From Thiohalomonas denitrificans (GTDB lineage: Bacteria > Pseudomonadota > Gammaproteobacteria > Thiohalomonadales > Thiohalomonadaceae): a stretch of 64,000 bases of DNA. The notes beneath the pieces are model-generated. The model ran no database searches. It was not told where the DNA came from and was given only the letters and a program-made list of their open reading frames with translations. This document shows positions 45,762 to 53,337 of the stretch, one piece after another. Position 1 is the stretch's first letter, and each line of letters begins with the position of its first letter. Location of the stretch: assembly GCF_900102855.1 (NCBI RefSeq), contig NZ_FMWD01000005.1, forward strand, positions 268,872 through 332,871. Reading direction: 5' to 3'. Made by a program: the position numbers and the translations under genes.

Positions 45762-46166
45762 ATGCAGCTTCACGACTTTCTCGGACAGGTCCAGCATCGG
45801 GCACAAATGCCCGATATCGATGCCGCTCTGCGCGCCAGTCGCGCGACGCTTGAAACACTGGCGGAACGACTCAACGGAAATGAACCTGCTCAGCTTGGCG
45901 CACAACTGCCCCGGGAACTCAGGGAGTTTCTGCAGAGGGAAACCGCCGGCAGCGGCGAGCGCTTCGATTCCAGCGAGTTCCTGAAGCGCGTCAGTGAACG
46001 CGAGGGTATTGACTTGCCGGTGGCGGTTTACCACGCCCGCACGGTGATTGAGGTACTACGCGAGGCAGTCTCCGCCGGTGAAATCAACGACGTGCTAGCC
46101 CAGCTTCCCGATGACTACAAACGCATCTTCGAAGCCGGCACCAGTGGCAGCATGCCCTCTCACTGA
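45762..46166 (+). CDS. DUF2267 domain protein
   Basis: 134 residues, all helical. The pattern ALRASRATLETLAERLNGNE then QLGAQLPRELREFL, and the second-half repeat AVYHARTVIEVLREAVSAGE then DVLAQLPDDYKRIF, is the DUF2267 signature. A strong GGAGG precedes the ATG. The family is soluble, often stress-associated, and without an established biochemical role. A hydrolase-like gene follows after 50 bp on the same strand. Confidence 0.85.
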   Translation: MQLHDFLGQVQHRAQMPDIDAALRASRATLETLAERLNGNEPAQLGAQLPRELREFLQRETAGSGERFDSSEFLKRVSEREGIDLPVAVYHARTVIEVLREAVSAGEINDVLAQLPDDYKRIFEAGTSGSMPSH

Positions 46167-46216
46167 TTGAGGCGACAGGCGGCACACCGCTACCCGGGAT
46201 TTGTGACGGAGTCGTT

Positions 46217-46894
46217 ATGGATATTCCGACCACCGTTCATCGGCGGACGATTATCATCAACGCCGGGGGCATGCTGATTGAGGCAGACCTCACCCTTCCG
46301 GAAGAGGCGTTCAGCATGGTGGTGATGTTCGGCGGCATCGAGAATGCCCGCTATGAGGAGGACTTTCTCCAACTGGCCGGGGCATTAGCCGTCGAAAACA
46401 TCGCCACCCTGATCGTCGATCCCTACACTCCTGAAGAGTGGACCCACGAAGATCACGCCGGCGATGTATATGAGCGGATTGCACGGCTCGGAACACGAAT
46501 GACCGCCGCTGTCGATGGACTAGTGGAAGACAGCGACATCGGTGGGTGCCATCTTGGATTACTGGGACGTGAAATCGGTGCCGCCGCCGGCCTCAAAGTG
46601 GCCACCGCAAGGCCAAACCGTATCCATGCCGTCGTCTCCGTCTCCGGCCGCCCCGATTTGGCGGGGCGACAGACGCTTCGCCAGCTCCGGGCGCCAACAC
46701 TGCTGATCGTCGGCGAACACGATCATGTCGTCCTGGATGCCAACCGCCATGCGATCGGCTTCATGAACGGCCGATACCAGCTGGCGGTGGTTTCCGGCGG
46801 GACCCACCGGCTCAACCACTCCCCCTACTCGGAGCAAGTGGCCCTGTCGGTATCCAACTGGTTCCATGAACACCTGGAACGAACCCCGGAATAG
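46217..46894 (+). CDS. Alpha/beta-hydrolase-fold protein lacking the nucleophile serine
   Basis: 225 residues, dienelactone-hydrolase-like fold. The strand-5 elbow that normally reads GxSxG is GREIG, placing Glu at residue 119. The acid loop (GEHDHVVLDAN, Asp169/174) and the His (GGTHRLNHSP, His197) are preserved. Its paralogue at 47219-47896 has Ser119 at the matching position. It may therefore be a binding protein or pseudoenzyme. Shared segments such as GRPDLAG confirm the kinship. No signal peptide. Confidence 0.75.
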   Translation: MDIPTTVHRRTIIINAGGMLIEADLTLPEEAFSMVVMFGGIENARYEEDFLQLAGALAVENIATLIVDPYTPEEWTHEDHAGDVYERIARLGTRMTAAVDGLVEDSDIGGCHLGLLGREIGAAAGLKVATARPNRIHAVVSVSGRPDLAGRQTLRQLRAPTLLIVGEHDHVVLDANRHAIGFMNGRYQLAVVSGGTHRLNHSPYSEQVALSVSNWFHEHLERTPE

Positions 46895-46904
46895 ACCCTG
46901 CTCT

Positions 46905-47200
46905 ACTGTCATTGCGAGCACTACCCGCCGCTCCGCGGTCCCGAATCGATGACGAACTGTAAACAGTCATTGCGAGCCATACCCCCTACTGCGCAGGCCC
47001 GAATCAGTGACGAACTGTAAACTGTCATTGCGAGGAGCCCCAGCGACGCGGCAATCTCAGGGTTCGTCGCCGGGGCTCCTCGTAATGAACAGCAAGGGCA
47101 AGTTCTTCGGGAGGAGCCTCGGCGACGAAGCAATCGGTTACGCCCGAAGTGCAAGACTGCCGCGTCGCCCAGGCTCCTCGCAGTGACAGTGTGGGGCGGG
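46905..47200. repeat. GTCATTGCGAG repeats: 58-bp tandem units then an inverted repeat
   Basis: GTCATTGCGAG occurs at 46908, 46966 and 47024, an exact 58-base spacing, with intervening GACGAACTGTAAA. After the third copy an inverted arrangement (GGAGCCCCAGCGACGCGGC against GCCGCGTCGCCCAGGCTCC) extends to about 47200. This fills the 46895-47218 spacer, which lies between the 3' ends of the two hydrolase paralogues. Confidence 0.85.
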
Positions 47201-47218
47201 TTCTGCGAAAGCGATTCC

Positions 47219-47896
47219 CTATGAAGATTCGGAAACAAGGTAGGTGGCAAACCATTCCCCCGCCCTACGGGCTAGCTCTTCCACGTGACTGGGATTGTTG
47301 CCGGAAAATCCGCTTGCTCCGGGGATGATCTCCAACCGGTATTCACCACGCAACCAGGCCGCTGCTTCGCGATTGAGATCCACCAGCGGTGAATCCTCGC
47401 CGCCCAGCAACAGCAGTGTGGGTGTGTGGGTGGCGCGCAGGGTATCGCCGGCCAGATCGGGCCGACCGCCCCGACTCACAACCGCAGCGACTTCGTCACT
47501 CCGTTCCGCAGCCACCGAGAGCGCAGCGGCCGCCCCGGTGGATGCCGCCAGAATGCCAACCGGGGCATCGGGAATCTCCTTACGCCCCCAGTCGATGACA
47601 TTGGAAAGCCGTGTGGTGAGTAAACCGATGTCGTAGCGCAGATCGGCGAGCTCGGCATCTTCACGGTGTTCATGCGCCGTCAGGAGGTCGGTAAAAAGGC
47701 TGGCGTAGCCTGCCCGTGCCAAGGTTTCAGCCAACAACTGGTTGGTCGCGCTATGGAGTCCCTCACTGGTGACGCTGACCAGAACGATAACGGCCTGCGC
47801 ATCCGCCGGCTGCACCCAAAGCCCGGAAAGCAGCGCCCCATCCGACGTATCGATCGAGATGTCTTTCCAGGTCATGTCGCCTTCATTTTGCATCAT
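47219..47896 (-). CDS. Alpha/beta-hydrolase-fold protein, His residue replaced
   Basis: 225 residues, paralogue of the gene at 46217-46894 and convergent with it. The nucleophile elbow AASTGAA holds Ser119 and the acid loop GGEDSPLVDLN is kept. The position of the catalytic His, GGTHRL in the paralogue, reads GASGF here (Gly196). The family is the dienelactone-hydrolase-like group often attached to phosphoribosyltransferases. The start could be either of two adjacent ATGs (47896 or 47893). Confidence 0.78.
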   Translation of the reverse strand: MMQNEGDMTWKDISIDTSDGALLSGLWVQPADAQAVIVLVSVTSEGLHSATNQLLAETLARAGYASLFTDLLTAHEHREDAELADLRYDIGLLTTRLSNVIDWGRKEIPDAPVGILAASTGAAAALSVAAERSDEVAAVVSRGGRPDLAGDTLRATHTPTLLLLGGEDSPLVDLNREAAAWLRGEYRLEIIPGASGFSGNNPSHVEELARRAGEWFATYLVSESS

Positions 47897-48005
47897 GTTC
47901 TCCGCGATGGATCACTCGAAACCGCTTTTTCCAAGTGTAGCGCCGGGTGGTCGACGCAACAGGGGTCCCGAACTAACCTCAAGCTGACATTTCGGCAAAG
48001 AGACG

Positions 48006-49043
48006 ATGAAAAACATCTCTTCCACACGATTTTCCCCGGCAGGCATCTTCGGAATAACGGCCCTTGCTTTCCTGGCTGTCGTGGCAGTGTTTTTCGGATA
48101 TGTCCTGCTGCTTGCGTTCGCCGGTATCTTACTGGCGGTTTTCTTCGACGGCATCAGCGCCTACCTGGCCCGCTGGACCCGGCTCCCCCGCGGCGCCACC
48201 TTCACTTTGGTGGTGACCCTGTTTCTGGCCTTGATGGGTGCAGCCGCACTTCGCTTCGGTCCGCTGTTCCTCGATGGCATCAATCAGCTCGCGGACACCA
48301 TCAGGCACTATGCAGACGACATCAGCAATCTCGCGTCTGAACGTGAATGGGCGAAGGCCCTGTTCTCCGAGGGAGGCAGTGGAGGGTCCCTGGTCACCTC
48401 CGCATTCAGTACCGCTGCCGGGCTCCTTGGAACGGCGACCTGGGTCATCTCCGCGGGTCTCATCATTCTGTTCACCGGCATTTATCTTGCGGCTGAACCG
48501 GGTGTATACACCGGCGCACTGCGATCCCTGTTCCCGGAACGACACCGGGAAGAACTGCAACAGGCCCTTCGTACACTCCAGTCAACGCTACACTGGTGGC
48601 TCATCGGACGCATCGCATCCATGCTGGTGGTCGGGATTCTGACCTGGACCGGTCTTCTCGTCCTCGATGTACCGCTGGCCTTTACGCTTGCCCTGCTGGC
48701 GGCGCTATTGTCGTTCATCCCCAATCTCGGCCCGGTATTATCGGCGGTTCCTGCGGGACTGGTCGGGCTGGAGCAATCGGTCACCACGGCCATTTACGTC
48801 ATCATTCTGTATGTCGCCGTACAGACGGTGGAGAGTTATTTCATCACGCCGCTGATCCAGCGCCGCGCGGTGCGGCTGCCACCGGCACTGGTGATTACCA
48901 TGCAGGTACTGATGGCATTCGCATACGGCACACTGGGGCTTCTGGTCGCCACCCCGCTTACGGTGGTGGCGGTGGTGTTGGTCAAGGTGATCTATTTGCC
49001 GCGCCGCAACGCAACCAACGCGCAACAAGAAGAGGGAGCCTGA
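48006..49043 (+). CDS. AI-2E/PerM family transporter
   Basis: 345 residues with about eight membrane helices, among them LAFLAVVAVFFGYVLLLAFA and TFTLVVTLFLALMGAAAL. Family hallmarks are the central soluble loop (LADTIRHYADDISNLASERE) and the C-terminal segment SFIPNLGPVLSAVPAGLVGL followed by VESYFITPLIQRRAVRLPP. Members include the autoinducer-2 exporter TqsA and Na+/H+ antiporters, so the substrate is open. Divergent from the hydrolase gene at 47896. Confidence 0.92.
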   Translation: MKNISSTRFSPAGIFGITALAFLAVVAVFFGYVLLLAFAGILLAVFFDGISAYLARWTRLPRGATFTLVVTLFLALMGAAALRFGPLFLDGINQLADTIRHYADDISNLASEREWAKALFSEGGSGGSLVTSAFSTAAGLLGTATWVISAGLIILFTGIYLAAEPGVYTGALRSLFPERHREELQQALRTLQSTLHWWLIGRIASMLVVGILTWTGLLVLDVPLAFTLALLAALLSFIPNLGPVLSAVPAGLVGLEQSVTTAIYVIILYVAVQTVESYFITPLIQRRAVRLPPALVITMQVLMAFAYGTLGLLVATPLTVVAVVLVKVIYLPRRNATNAQQEEGA

Positions 49044-49121
49044 CAGCGGGCAGTGCCCACGCTCCGGTCGAGCGTGGGGGGACTACAATCTGGATCACCA
49101 CCAAAACGCGGGAAAACCGAG

Positions 49122-49610
49122 ATGCCACGCACCGATTCAGAACGGAATCGGGAGACTCCGGAGCGGCCGGAACTCCGCCATGCAGACCTGCTCAGCCGCT
49201 GGATGGACGACGTGATTCGACTGCCCGGCGGATTCCGGATCGGTCTCGACGGAATCATCGGACTCATTCCCGGCGTGGGGGATGCGGCGGGAGCCATCGT
49301 CTCGTCGGTCATCGTGGGGCAGGCAGCCCGCTTCGGAGTTCCAGCGGGCGTTCTGTTACGCATGATCGGCAACATCCTGATCGAGACGATCATCGGCGCG
49401 ATACCGATATTGGGAGACTTGTTCGACTTCGCCTGGAAAGCCAACCTGAAGAACTTCGACCTACTAAAAAGGCACATGGGCGAGGCCAGCGTCGGCGAAC
49501 GGGGAACCCAGCGACTTGCCTACCTGATCATGGTCGTGGTTGCGCTCGCCATTCTGGCGGTGATTGCTCTCGTCTACCTGTTGATCCTCATGCTGGTGAA
49601 TCTTTTCTGA
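49122..49610 (+). CDS. DUF4112 membrane protein
   Basis: 162 residues. The core LDGIIGLIPGVGDAAGAIVS followed by ILIETIIGAIPILGDLFDFA is the DUF4112 signature, and a C-terminal helix (LIMVVVALAILAVIALVYLL) spans the membrane. The start at 49122 (MPRTDSERN) avoids an N-terminal extension overlapping nonconserved sequence. It follows the AI-2E gene by about 80 bp on the same strand. Function unknown. Confidence 0.85.
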   Translation: MPRTDSERNRETPERPELRHADLLSRWMDDVIRLPGGFRIGLDGIIGLIPGVGDAAGAIVSSVIVGQAARFGVPAGVLLRMIGNILIETIIGAIPILGDLFDFAWKANLKNFDLLKRHMGEASVGERGTQRLAYLIMVVVALAILAVIALVYLLILMLVNLF

Positions 49611-49632
49611 CGGGGCAACTGTTCACTCCCCT

Positions 49633-49770
49633 GTCATTCCCGCGTAGGCGGGAATCCAGCGGCTATCCGACAGTCTCGTAATAGTTGAGGGCCGTCATTC
49701 CCGCGCAGGCGGGAATCCAGAGAGTAGCAGCATGGCTCAAAATGGATCCCCGCCTGCGCGGGGATGACGA
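49633..49770. repeat. Two CATTCCCGCG/CGGGAATCCAG hairpins and a GGATCCCCGCC hairpin
   Basis: ATTCCCGCGTAGGCGGGAAT at 49636 and ATTCCCGCGCAGGCGGGAAT at 49697 are followed by CCCCGCCTGCGCGGGG near 49748. It is very similar to 32748-32846, which points to recent copying or strong conservation. Confidence 0.85.
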
Positions 49771-49819
49771 ATCGCCCAATCACCCGGGCGAACAGTTACT
49801 TGACGGGCGAAAAATTGAT

Positions 49820-50521
49820 TCAGACCCGCAGCAGCGTGACACCGACCGAGGTGTAGGGATAACCGTGGAAACGTCGCATTACCGGCTTGGTACGCTCCCA
49901 ATCGACCCGCAAGTCCAGTTCTCCCTCGAGTCGCCATCCGGGGGCATCAAGGATGTGCTGCTGCAGGCGTTCGGCATCGAAGAAACTCCAGTCCACCGGA
50001 AATGGTCCACCCTCCCCTTCATACCGGATTGAGGCATTGGCGTCTTCATAGTAGTCCGTGGTCAACAGCAAACGCCCGTTTGCCCGAATCACCCGATGCA
50101 TTTCCGACAAGGCCGCAGCCATCTCGCCAAACCCGAGATGTTCAATCACCGATATGCAAAACACGGCATCAAAGGCACCATCCGCGAACGGCAGCCTGCC
50201 CAGATCGCCGCCCACGTAGCCGACGCTTACCCCGTGAACCCGATCCAGCCCTGATGGGGGCGACAGGTCCAGCGCAGAGACCCGGTAGCCCTGCTTGGCC
50301 AGGTAAACCGGAAAAATAGACGCTCCGCAGCCCGCATCCAGCACGCCGGACCTTGGCGACAGCTGGGCACGTTCCAGTGCCCATGGGTATTCCCAGCGCT
50401 TGCTCGGATGCAGATAGGAGATGGAATCACTGCTGGTCAACTCATCCATTTGACCGAGCACCTGCCGAAAAGCGGGGGTTTCAAGTTCGTCCAGGTCGAG
50501 GATACGGTTCGGCGCACGCAT
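49820..50521 (-). CDS. Class I SAM-dependent methyltransferase
   Basis: 233 residues. SAM motif I VLDAGCGASIFPVYL, acidic loop VSALDLSP, and motif GGDLGRLPFADGAFDAVFC followed by SVIEHLG identify a Methyltransf_11-type enzyme. The start at 50521 (MRAPNRILD) is set by GAGGAGG just upstream. It is the last gene of a minus-strand cluster with GT9, a second methyltransferase and an inositol-phosphate synthase operon, so a glycan, lipid or small-molecule acceptor is likely (inference). Confidence 0.85.
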   Translation of the reverse strand: MRAPNRILDLDELETPAFRQVLGQMDELTSSDSISYLHPSKRWEYPWALERAQLSPRSGVLDAGCGASIFPVYLAKQGYRVSALDLSPPSGLDRVHGVSVGYVGGDLGRLPFADGAFDAVFCISVIEHLGFGEMAAALSEMHRVIRANGRLLLTTDYYEDANASIRYEGEGGPFPVDWSFFDAERLQQHILDAPGWRLEGELDLRVDWERTKPVMRRFHGYPYTSVGVTLLRV

Positions 50522-50573
50522 ATTCCCTCCTCGGTTGGGTTCGCGACAAATCGGATGAACGATCGTGCTAGAT

Positions 50574-50698
50574 AGCTGTTCCGAAATGGTGTCCAACCCC
50601 CTTTGGCAAATATTGAAAATACTGTAGGAGCGGCGGAAGCCGCGATTCGGCGTTTATCCCGTCGCTCCTACACGCATGGACACCAATTTGGAACACTG
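50574..50698. repeat. Nested inverted repeat between GT9 and methyltransferase genes
   Basis: Outer arms 50574-50594 and 50677-50698 pair imperfectly (GGTGTCCA / TGGACACC cores). Inner arms TGTAGGAGCG (50623) and CGCTCCTACA (50663) pair exactly. It ends at the GT9 stop codon and may act as a terminator or be a small mobile hairpin element. Confidence 0.75.
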
Positions 50699-50699
50699 T

Positions 50700-51755
50700 T
50701 TAGCAGGTTACCCTGTTCAAAGTGTCGCACACCCGCTGAACGGGGACCGTATCGATACAGCCATTGCGGTCAATCAGACAGCGAGCCTCGACCACACAGC
50801 GGGGAGGACCGAATCGCCTCTCCAGCCGGTGGGGACAACTTACCTGAGCACCAAGCCCTACGGCTCCCGGCGGGGCATAAATAGCAGGATTGGTGGGGCC
50901 GAAAACGGCTACGGTGGGTGTACCCACTGCGGCGGCAAGATGCATCAGACCGGTATCGTTACAAAGAAGCGCGCGACAGCGTGCAATCAGCGCACCTGTG
51001 AGGCGCAGGTTGGCGGGAGGCAGAACCGCGGTGCGATCCGAATAACCGATACCCTGTTCAAGACTGCGACCCAATTCCTGCTGATCGCCGGACAGTATCA
51101 GGATACGGGCGTCTTCATGCTCCATGAGCAGTTCACGCGCGACCGCCGCAACGCTGCTTACCGGCCATCGCTTTAACGGCGATGACGCTACCGGCGAAAC
51201 GGCATAGGGACGGGCGGGGCCGCTCATCCCGAACTGCGCCAGAAGCCTGCGTGCATGGTCGCGTTCCTCTTTCCGCAAGGGCAGTTCAGGCCGGCGGTCG
51301 TCCGGCACCTCGATCCCCCACCCGAGATGTACCGCTTCGCGAATCGCATCCAGCCCCTTGCCACCCTTTTCAAGGGCACGGTCTTCAAGCCCATTACCGG
51401 TGTCGAGTATCGCCGAGGTCGAATCCCATACTACGCTCCCGAATCCCATCGTCGCATGGGAGGGATCGATAACCACGTCGAAGTTACGCGCACGCAGCCA
51501 GGCATGAATGGCGGAACGGGTTTCCGAATTGCCGAAGTCCCCCCAATGTGCCAGGCCGAAGTCATGGACACTGACCAGCTCATCAACACGCTCGTCTCCC
51601 TCCAGCAATTCGATAGCCGGACGTGATCCGATACCGGTAATATGCGCCTCGGCCAGTTCCTCCCGTAACGCAGAAAGCGCCGGCAACTGCATCACCAGGT
51701 CGCCAATACCGTAGCGGAGACAGATCAGAACCTTTTTCGCTTCGAAGAAAGACAT
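50700..51755 (-). CDS. Glycosyltransferase family 9 (heptosyltransferase-like)
   Basis: 351 residues, GT-B fold. The N-terminal VLICLRYGIGDLVMQLPAL is the GT9 motif, and the C-terminal CNDTGLMHLAAAVGTPTVAV followed by FGPTNPAIY is the nucleotide-sugar-binding signature. Such enzymes transfer ADP-heptose or related sugars, usually to LPS or glycoconjugates on the inner face of the membrane. The place next to two methyltransferases and an inositol cluster suggests a cell-surface or small glycan rather than standard LPS core (inference). Confidence 0.9.
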   Translation of the reverse strand: MSFFEAKKVLICLRYGIGDLVMQLPALSALREELAEAHITGIGSRPAIELLEGDERVDELVSVHDFGLAHWGDFGNSETRSAIHAWLRARNFDVVIDPSHATMGFGSVVWDSTSAILDTGNGLEDRALEKGGKGLDAIREAVHLGWGIEVPDDRRPELPLRKEERDHARRLLAQFGMSGPARPYAVSPVASSPLKRWPVSSVAAVARELLMEHEDARILILSGDQQELGRSLEQGIGYSDRTAVLPPANLRLTGALIARCRALLCNDTGLMHLAAAVGTPTVAVFGPTNPAIYAPPGAVGLGAQVSCPHRLERRFGPPRCVVEARCLIDRNGCIDTVPVQRVCDTLNRVTC

Positions 51756-51783
51756 CTCGGAACCCGGGTTGCCCTAGTGGTCC

Positions 51784-51853
51784 GTAGGTTGGGGTGAGTT
51801 ATGCGAACCCCAACGCTGATTTGTTGGGCTTCGTTCGTCAGCGCCAACCTACA
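51784..51853. repeat. Palindromic repeat related to 6787-6873
   Basis: Arms GTAGGTTGGGG and its partner CCAACCTAC enclose GCGAACCCCAA; it lies between the GT9 gene and the methyltransferase gene. This is a degenerate member of the GTAGGATGGGGTGA family. Confidence 0.75.
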
Positions 51854-51887
51854 TTTTGGAGCCCATTGCTAATTCTCGGACACGCGC

Positions 51888-52709
51888 CTAAGGATCGGAC
51901 GGGGTACCAAGACGACCCGTAGCGGCGAGGAACTCCTCGGCATCCCACGTGGTTATCGGCGAGGTGCCGTTTGCTTCGGGTGTACACAGATAGGTTTCTG
52001 TTCCGGGATAACTGACGATCCGCATTCCGGTGGAGCGCAGCATCGCCTCGATGCCGGCATGGTTCGGCGCCCACCAGTTGGTTGGGTCCCCGGCCAGCCG
52101 GTTCTCGATGAAGGCCATTTTTGGCCAACCCGGCTCGTTCATGGCTGCACGGTCGTTGATATCCCTGTCCTCTCCCGGATCAAGGACCTCCCGACCCGGC
52201 ATGCTCAGCGTCTGGAAGGCAAACAACCGGCGGACCTTGCGCGCGGCGATATCCAGCCCCAACAGCGGGTAGCGCAGGTGATAGAAGACACCCAGAAAAA
52301 GCACCAGATCGAATTGCTGGTCAAGTTCGCCAAGCTGGTAGACCTGCCGCTGAAGCAGCTGTACACGGTCGGAGACCTCAAAGGCGTTTACCGCCCAGCG
52401 GGCCTGCTTCAGATAATGGGGGTTCATGTCGACCGCCGTAACGTCGGCGCCCCGCCGGGCCAGTTCGATCGTGTAGAAACCGGCATTGCAGCCGATATCC
52501 AGTGCGGTCCACCCGTGCAGGTCTTGCGGCAGCGCAACCCCCAGCTCCTGCCATTTATACCCGGGAAAATCGCCGAGAAAATGATCGGGCGCGGTCTGCT
52601 GTCCATTGGGGAGGTGAAGGTTGTGAAACCAGGGACGCAACTCCTCTATCTGCCGCTCGGTTTCCCTGTCTCCGGCCTGATCCACACTCACCCTCCGAAG
52701 GGCCATCAT
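51888..52709 (-). CDS. SAM-dependent methyltransferase (Rta_06860/TIGR04290-like)
   Basis: 273 residues. SAM motif ALDIGCNAGFYTIELARRG and acidic loop VTAVDMNPHYLKQA are clear. The N-terminal RPWFHNLHLPNGQQT and the C-terminal segment GDPTNWWAPNHAGIEAMLR match the TIGR04290-type methyltransferases found in inositol/glycosidase gene clusters, as I recall the family. The start is uncertain: ATG 52709 lacks a good ribosome site, whereas a GTG at 52685 has GGAGG 4 nt upstream. It follows the phosphatase gene by 22 bp, so it is in the same operon. Confidence 0.82.
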   Translation of the reverse strand: MMALRRVSVDQAGDRETERQIEELRPWFHNLHLPNGQQTAPDHFLGDFPGYKWQELGVALPQDLHGWTALDIGCNAGFYTIELARRGADVTAVDMNPHYLKQARWAVNAFEVSDRVQLLQRQVYQLGELDQQFDLVLFLGVFYHLRYPLLGLDIAARKVRRLFAFQTLSMPGREVLDPGEDRDINDRAAMNEPGWPKMAFIENRLAGDPTNWWAPNHAGIEAMLRSTGMRIVSYPGTETYLCTPEANGTSPITTWDAEEFLAATGRLGTPSDP

Positions 52710-52731
52710 CAGAAAAGAAAAAAAGCCGCCT

Positions 52732-53337
52732 TCAGAACACAGGCAAACTTCCGGTATGGTTAACGCATAGGACTCGCGCACCCCGGTCGTCAACCGCAAT
52801 CGCGCTCACCGATGCAATATCGATGTTGGTACGGAGGGCAAGGTCGAGCGGAATGCCGGCGTAGAATGCAACGCCGTAGCGGATGGGGTCTCCGTGCGAA
52901 ACCAACGCGATCACCCCGTCCGGGGTCTCCCTGCGGAGCCTTTCGGTAGCTGCAACCACACGGGCCTGTATCTCCAGTGCCATTTCACCGCCGGGGATAC
53001 GGATGCCGCCACGAAATTCATGGTAGCGGCGCCAGAGCGGATCGTCCTCCATCTCCGCAAAGCTGCACCCACCCCACTCTCCGAAATCGACTTCCAGCAG
53101 CGCCTCATCGATTTCCATCGCGGTACCGTGGACCTCGGTAATGGCTGCTGCAGTTTGTCGGGCACGCTCCATGGGACTCGTAACCAGACGGTCGAGCCGT
53201 TGAAATTTCAGCTGTCCGGCCAGTGTCCGTACCTGGTCGAATCCGCGCTCGGTAAGACGCACCCCGGGAGCACGTCCGGTAAGCGTCTTTCCCACGGCTT
53301 CGGTTTCGCCGTGGCGAATAAACACAAATCGGGTCAC
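52732..53337 (-). CDS. Histidine phosphatase superfamily protein
   Basis: 201 residues. The catalytic RHG motif (FIRHGETEAVG) is at the N terminus and the second histidine is in LVSHGDPIR. It resembles phosphoglycerate-mutase-like phosphatases of the MSMEG_4193/TIGR03848 type, associated with inositol-phosphate metabolism. In this operon a natural substrate would be an inositol phosphate or sugar phosphate (inference). Its start overlaps the glycosidase stop by 4 bases (ATGA). Confidence 0.87.
   Translation of the reverse strand: MTRFVFIRHGETEAVGKTLTGRAPGVRLTERGFDQVRTLAGQLKFQRLDRLVTSPMERARQTAAAITEVHGTAMEIDEALLEVDFGEWGGCSFAEMEDDPLWRRYHEFRGGIRIPGGEMALEIQARVVAATERLRRETPDGVIALVSHGDPIRYGVAFYAGIPLDLALRTNIDIASVSAIAVDDRGARVLCVNHTGSLPVF

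Noticed and set aside
46217..46894. Calling the plus-strand hydrolase paralogue a standard dienelactone hydrolase
   Set aside because: The nucleophile position is Glu, so catalytic activity cannot be assumed.
46905..47200. CRISPR array suggested by regular 58-bp spacing
   Set aside because: The sequence between GTCATTGCGAG copies is itself partly repeated, copies are few, and no cas gene is nearby.
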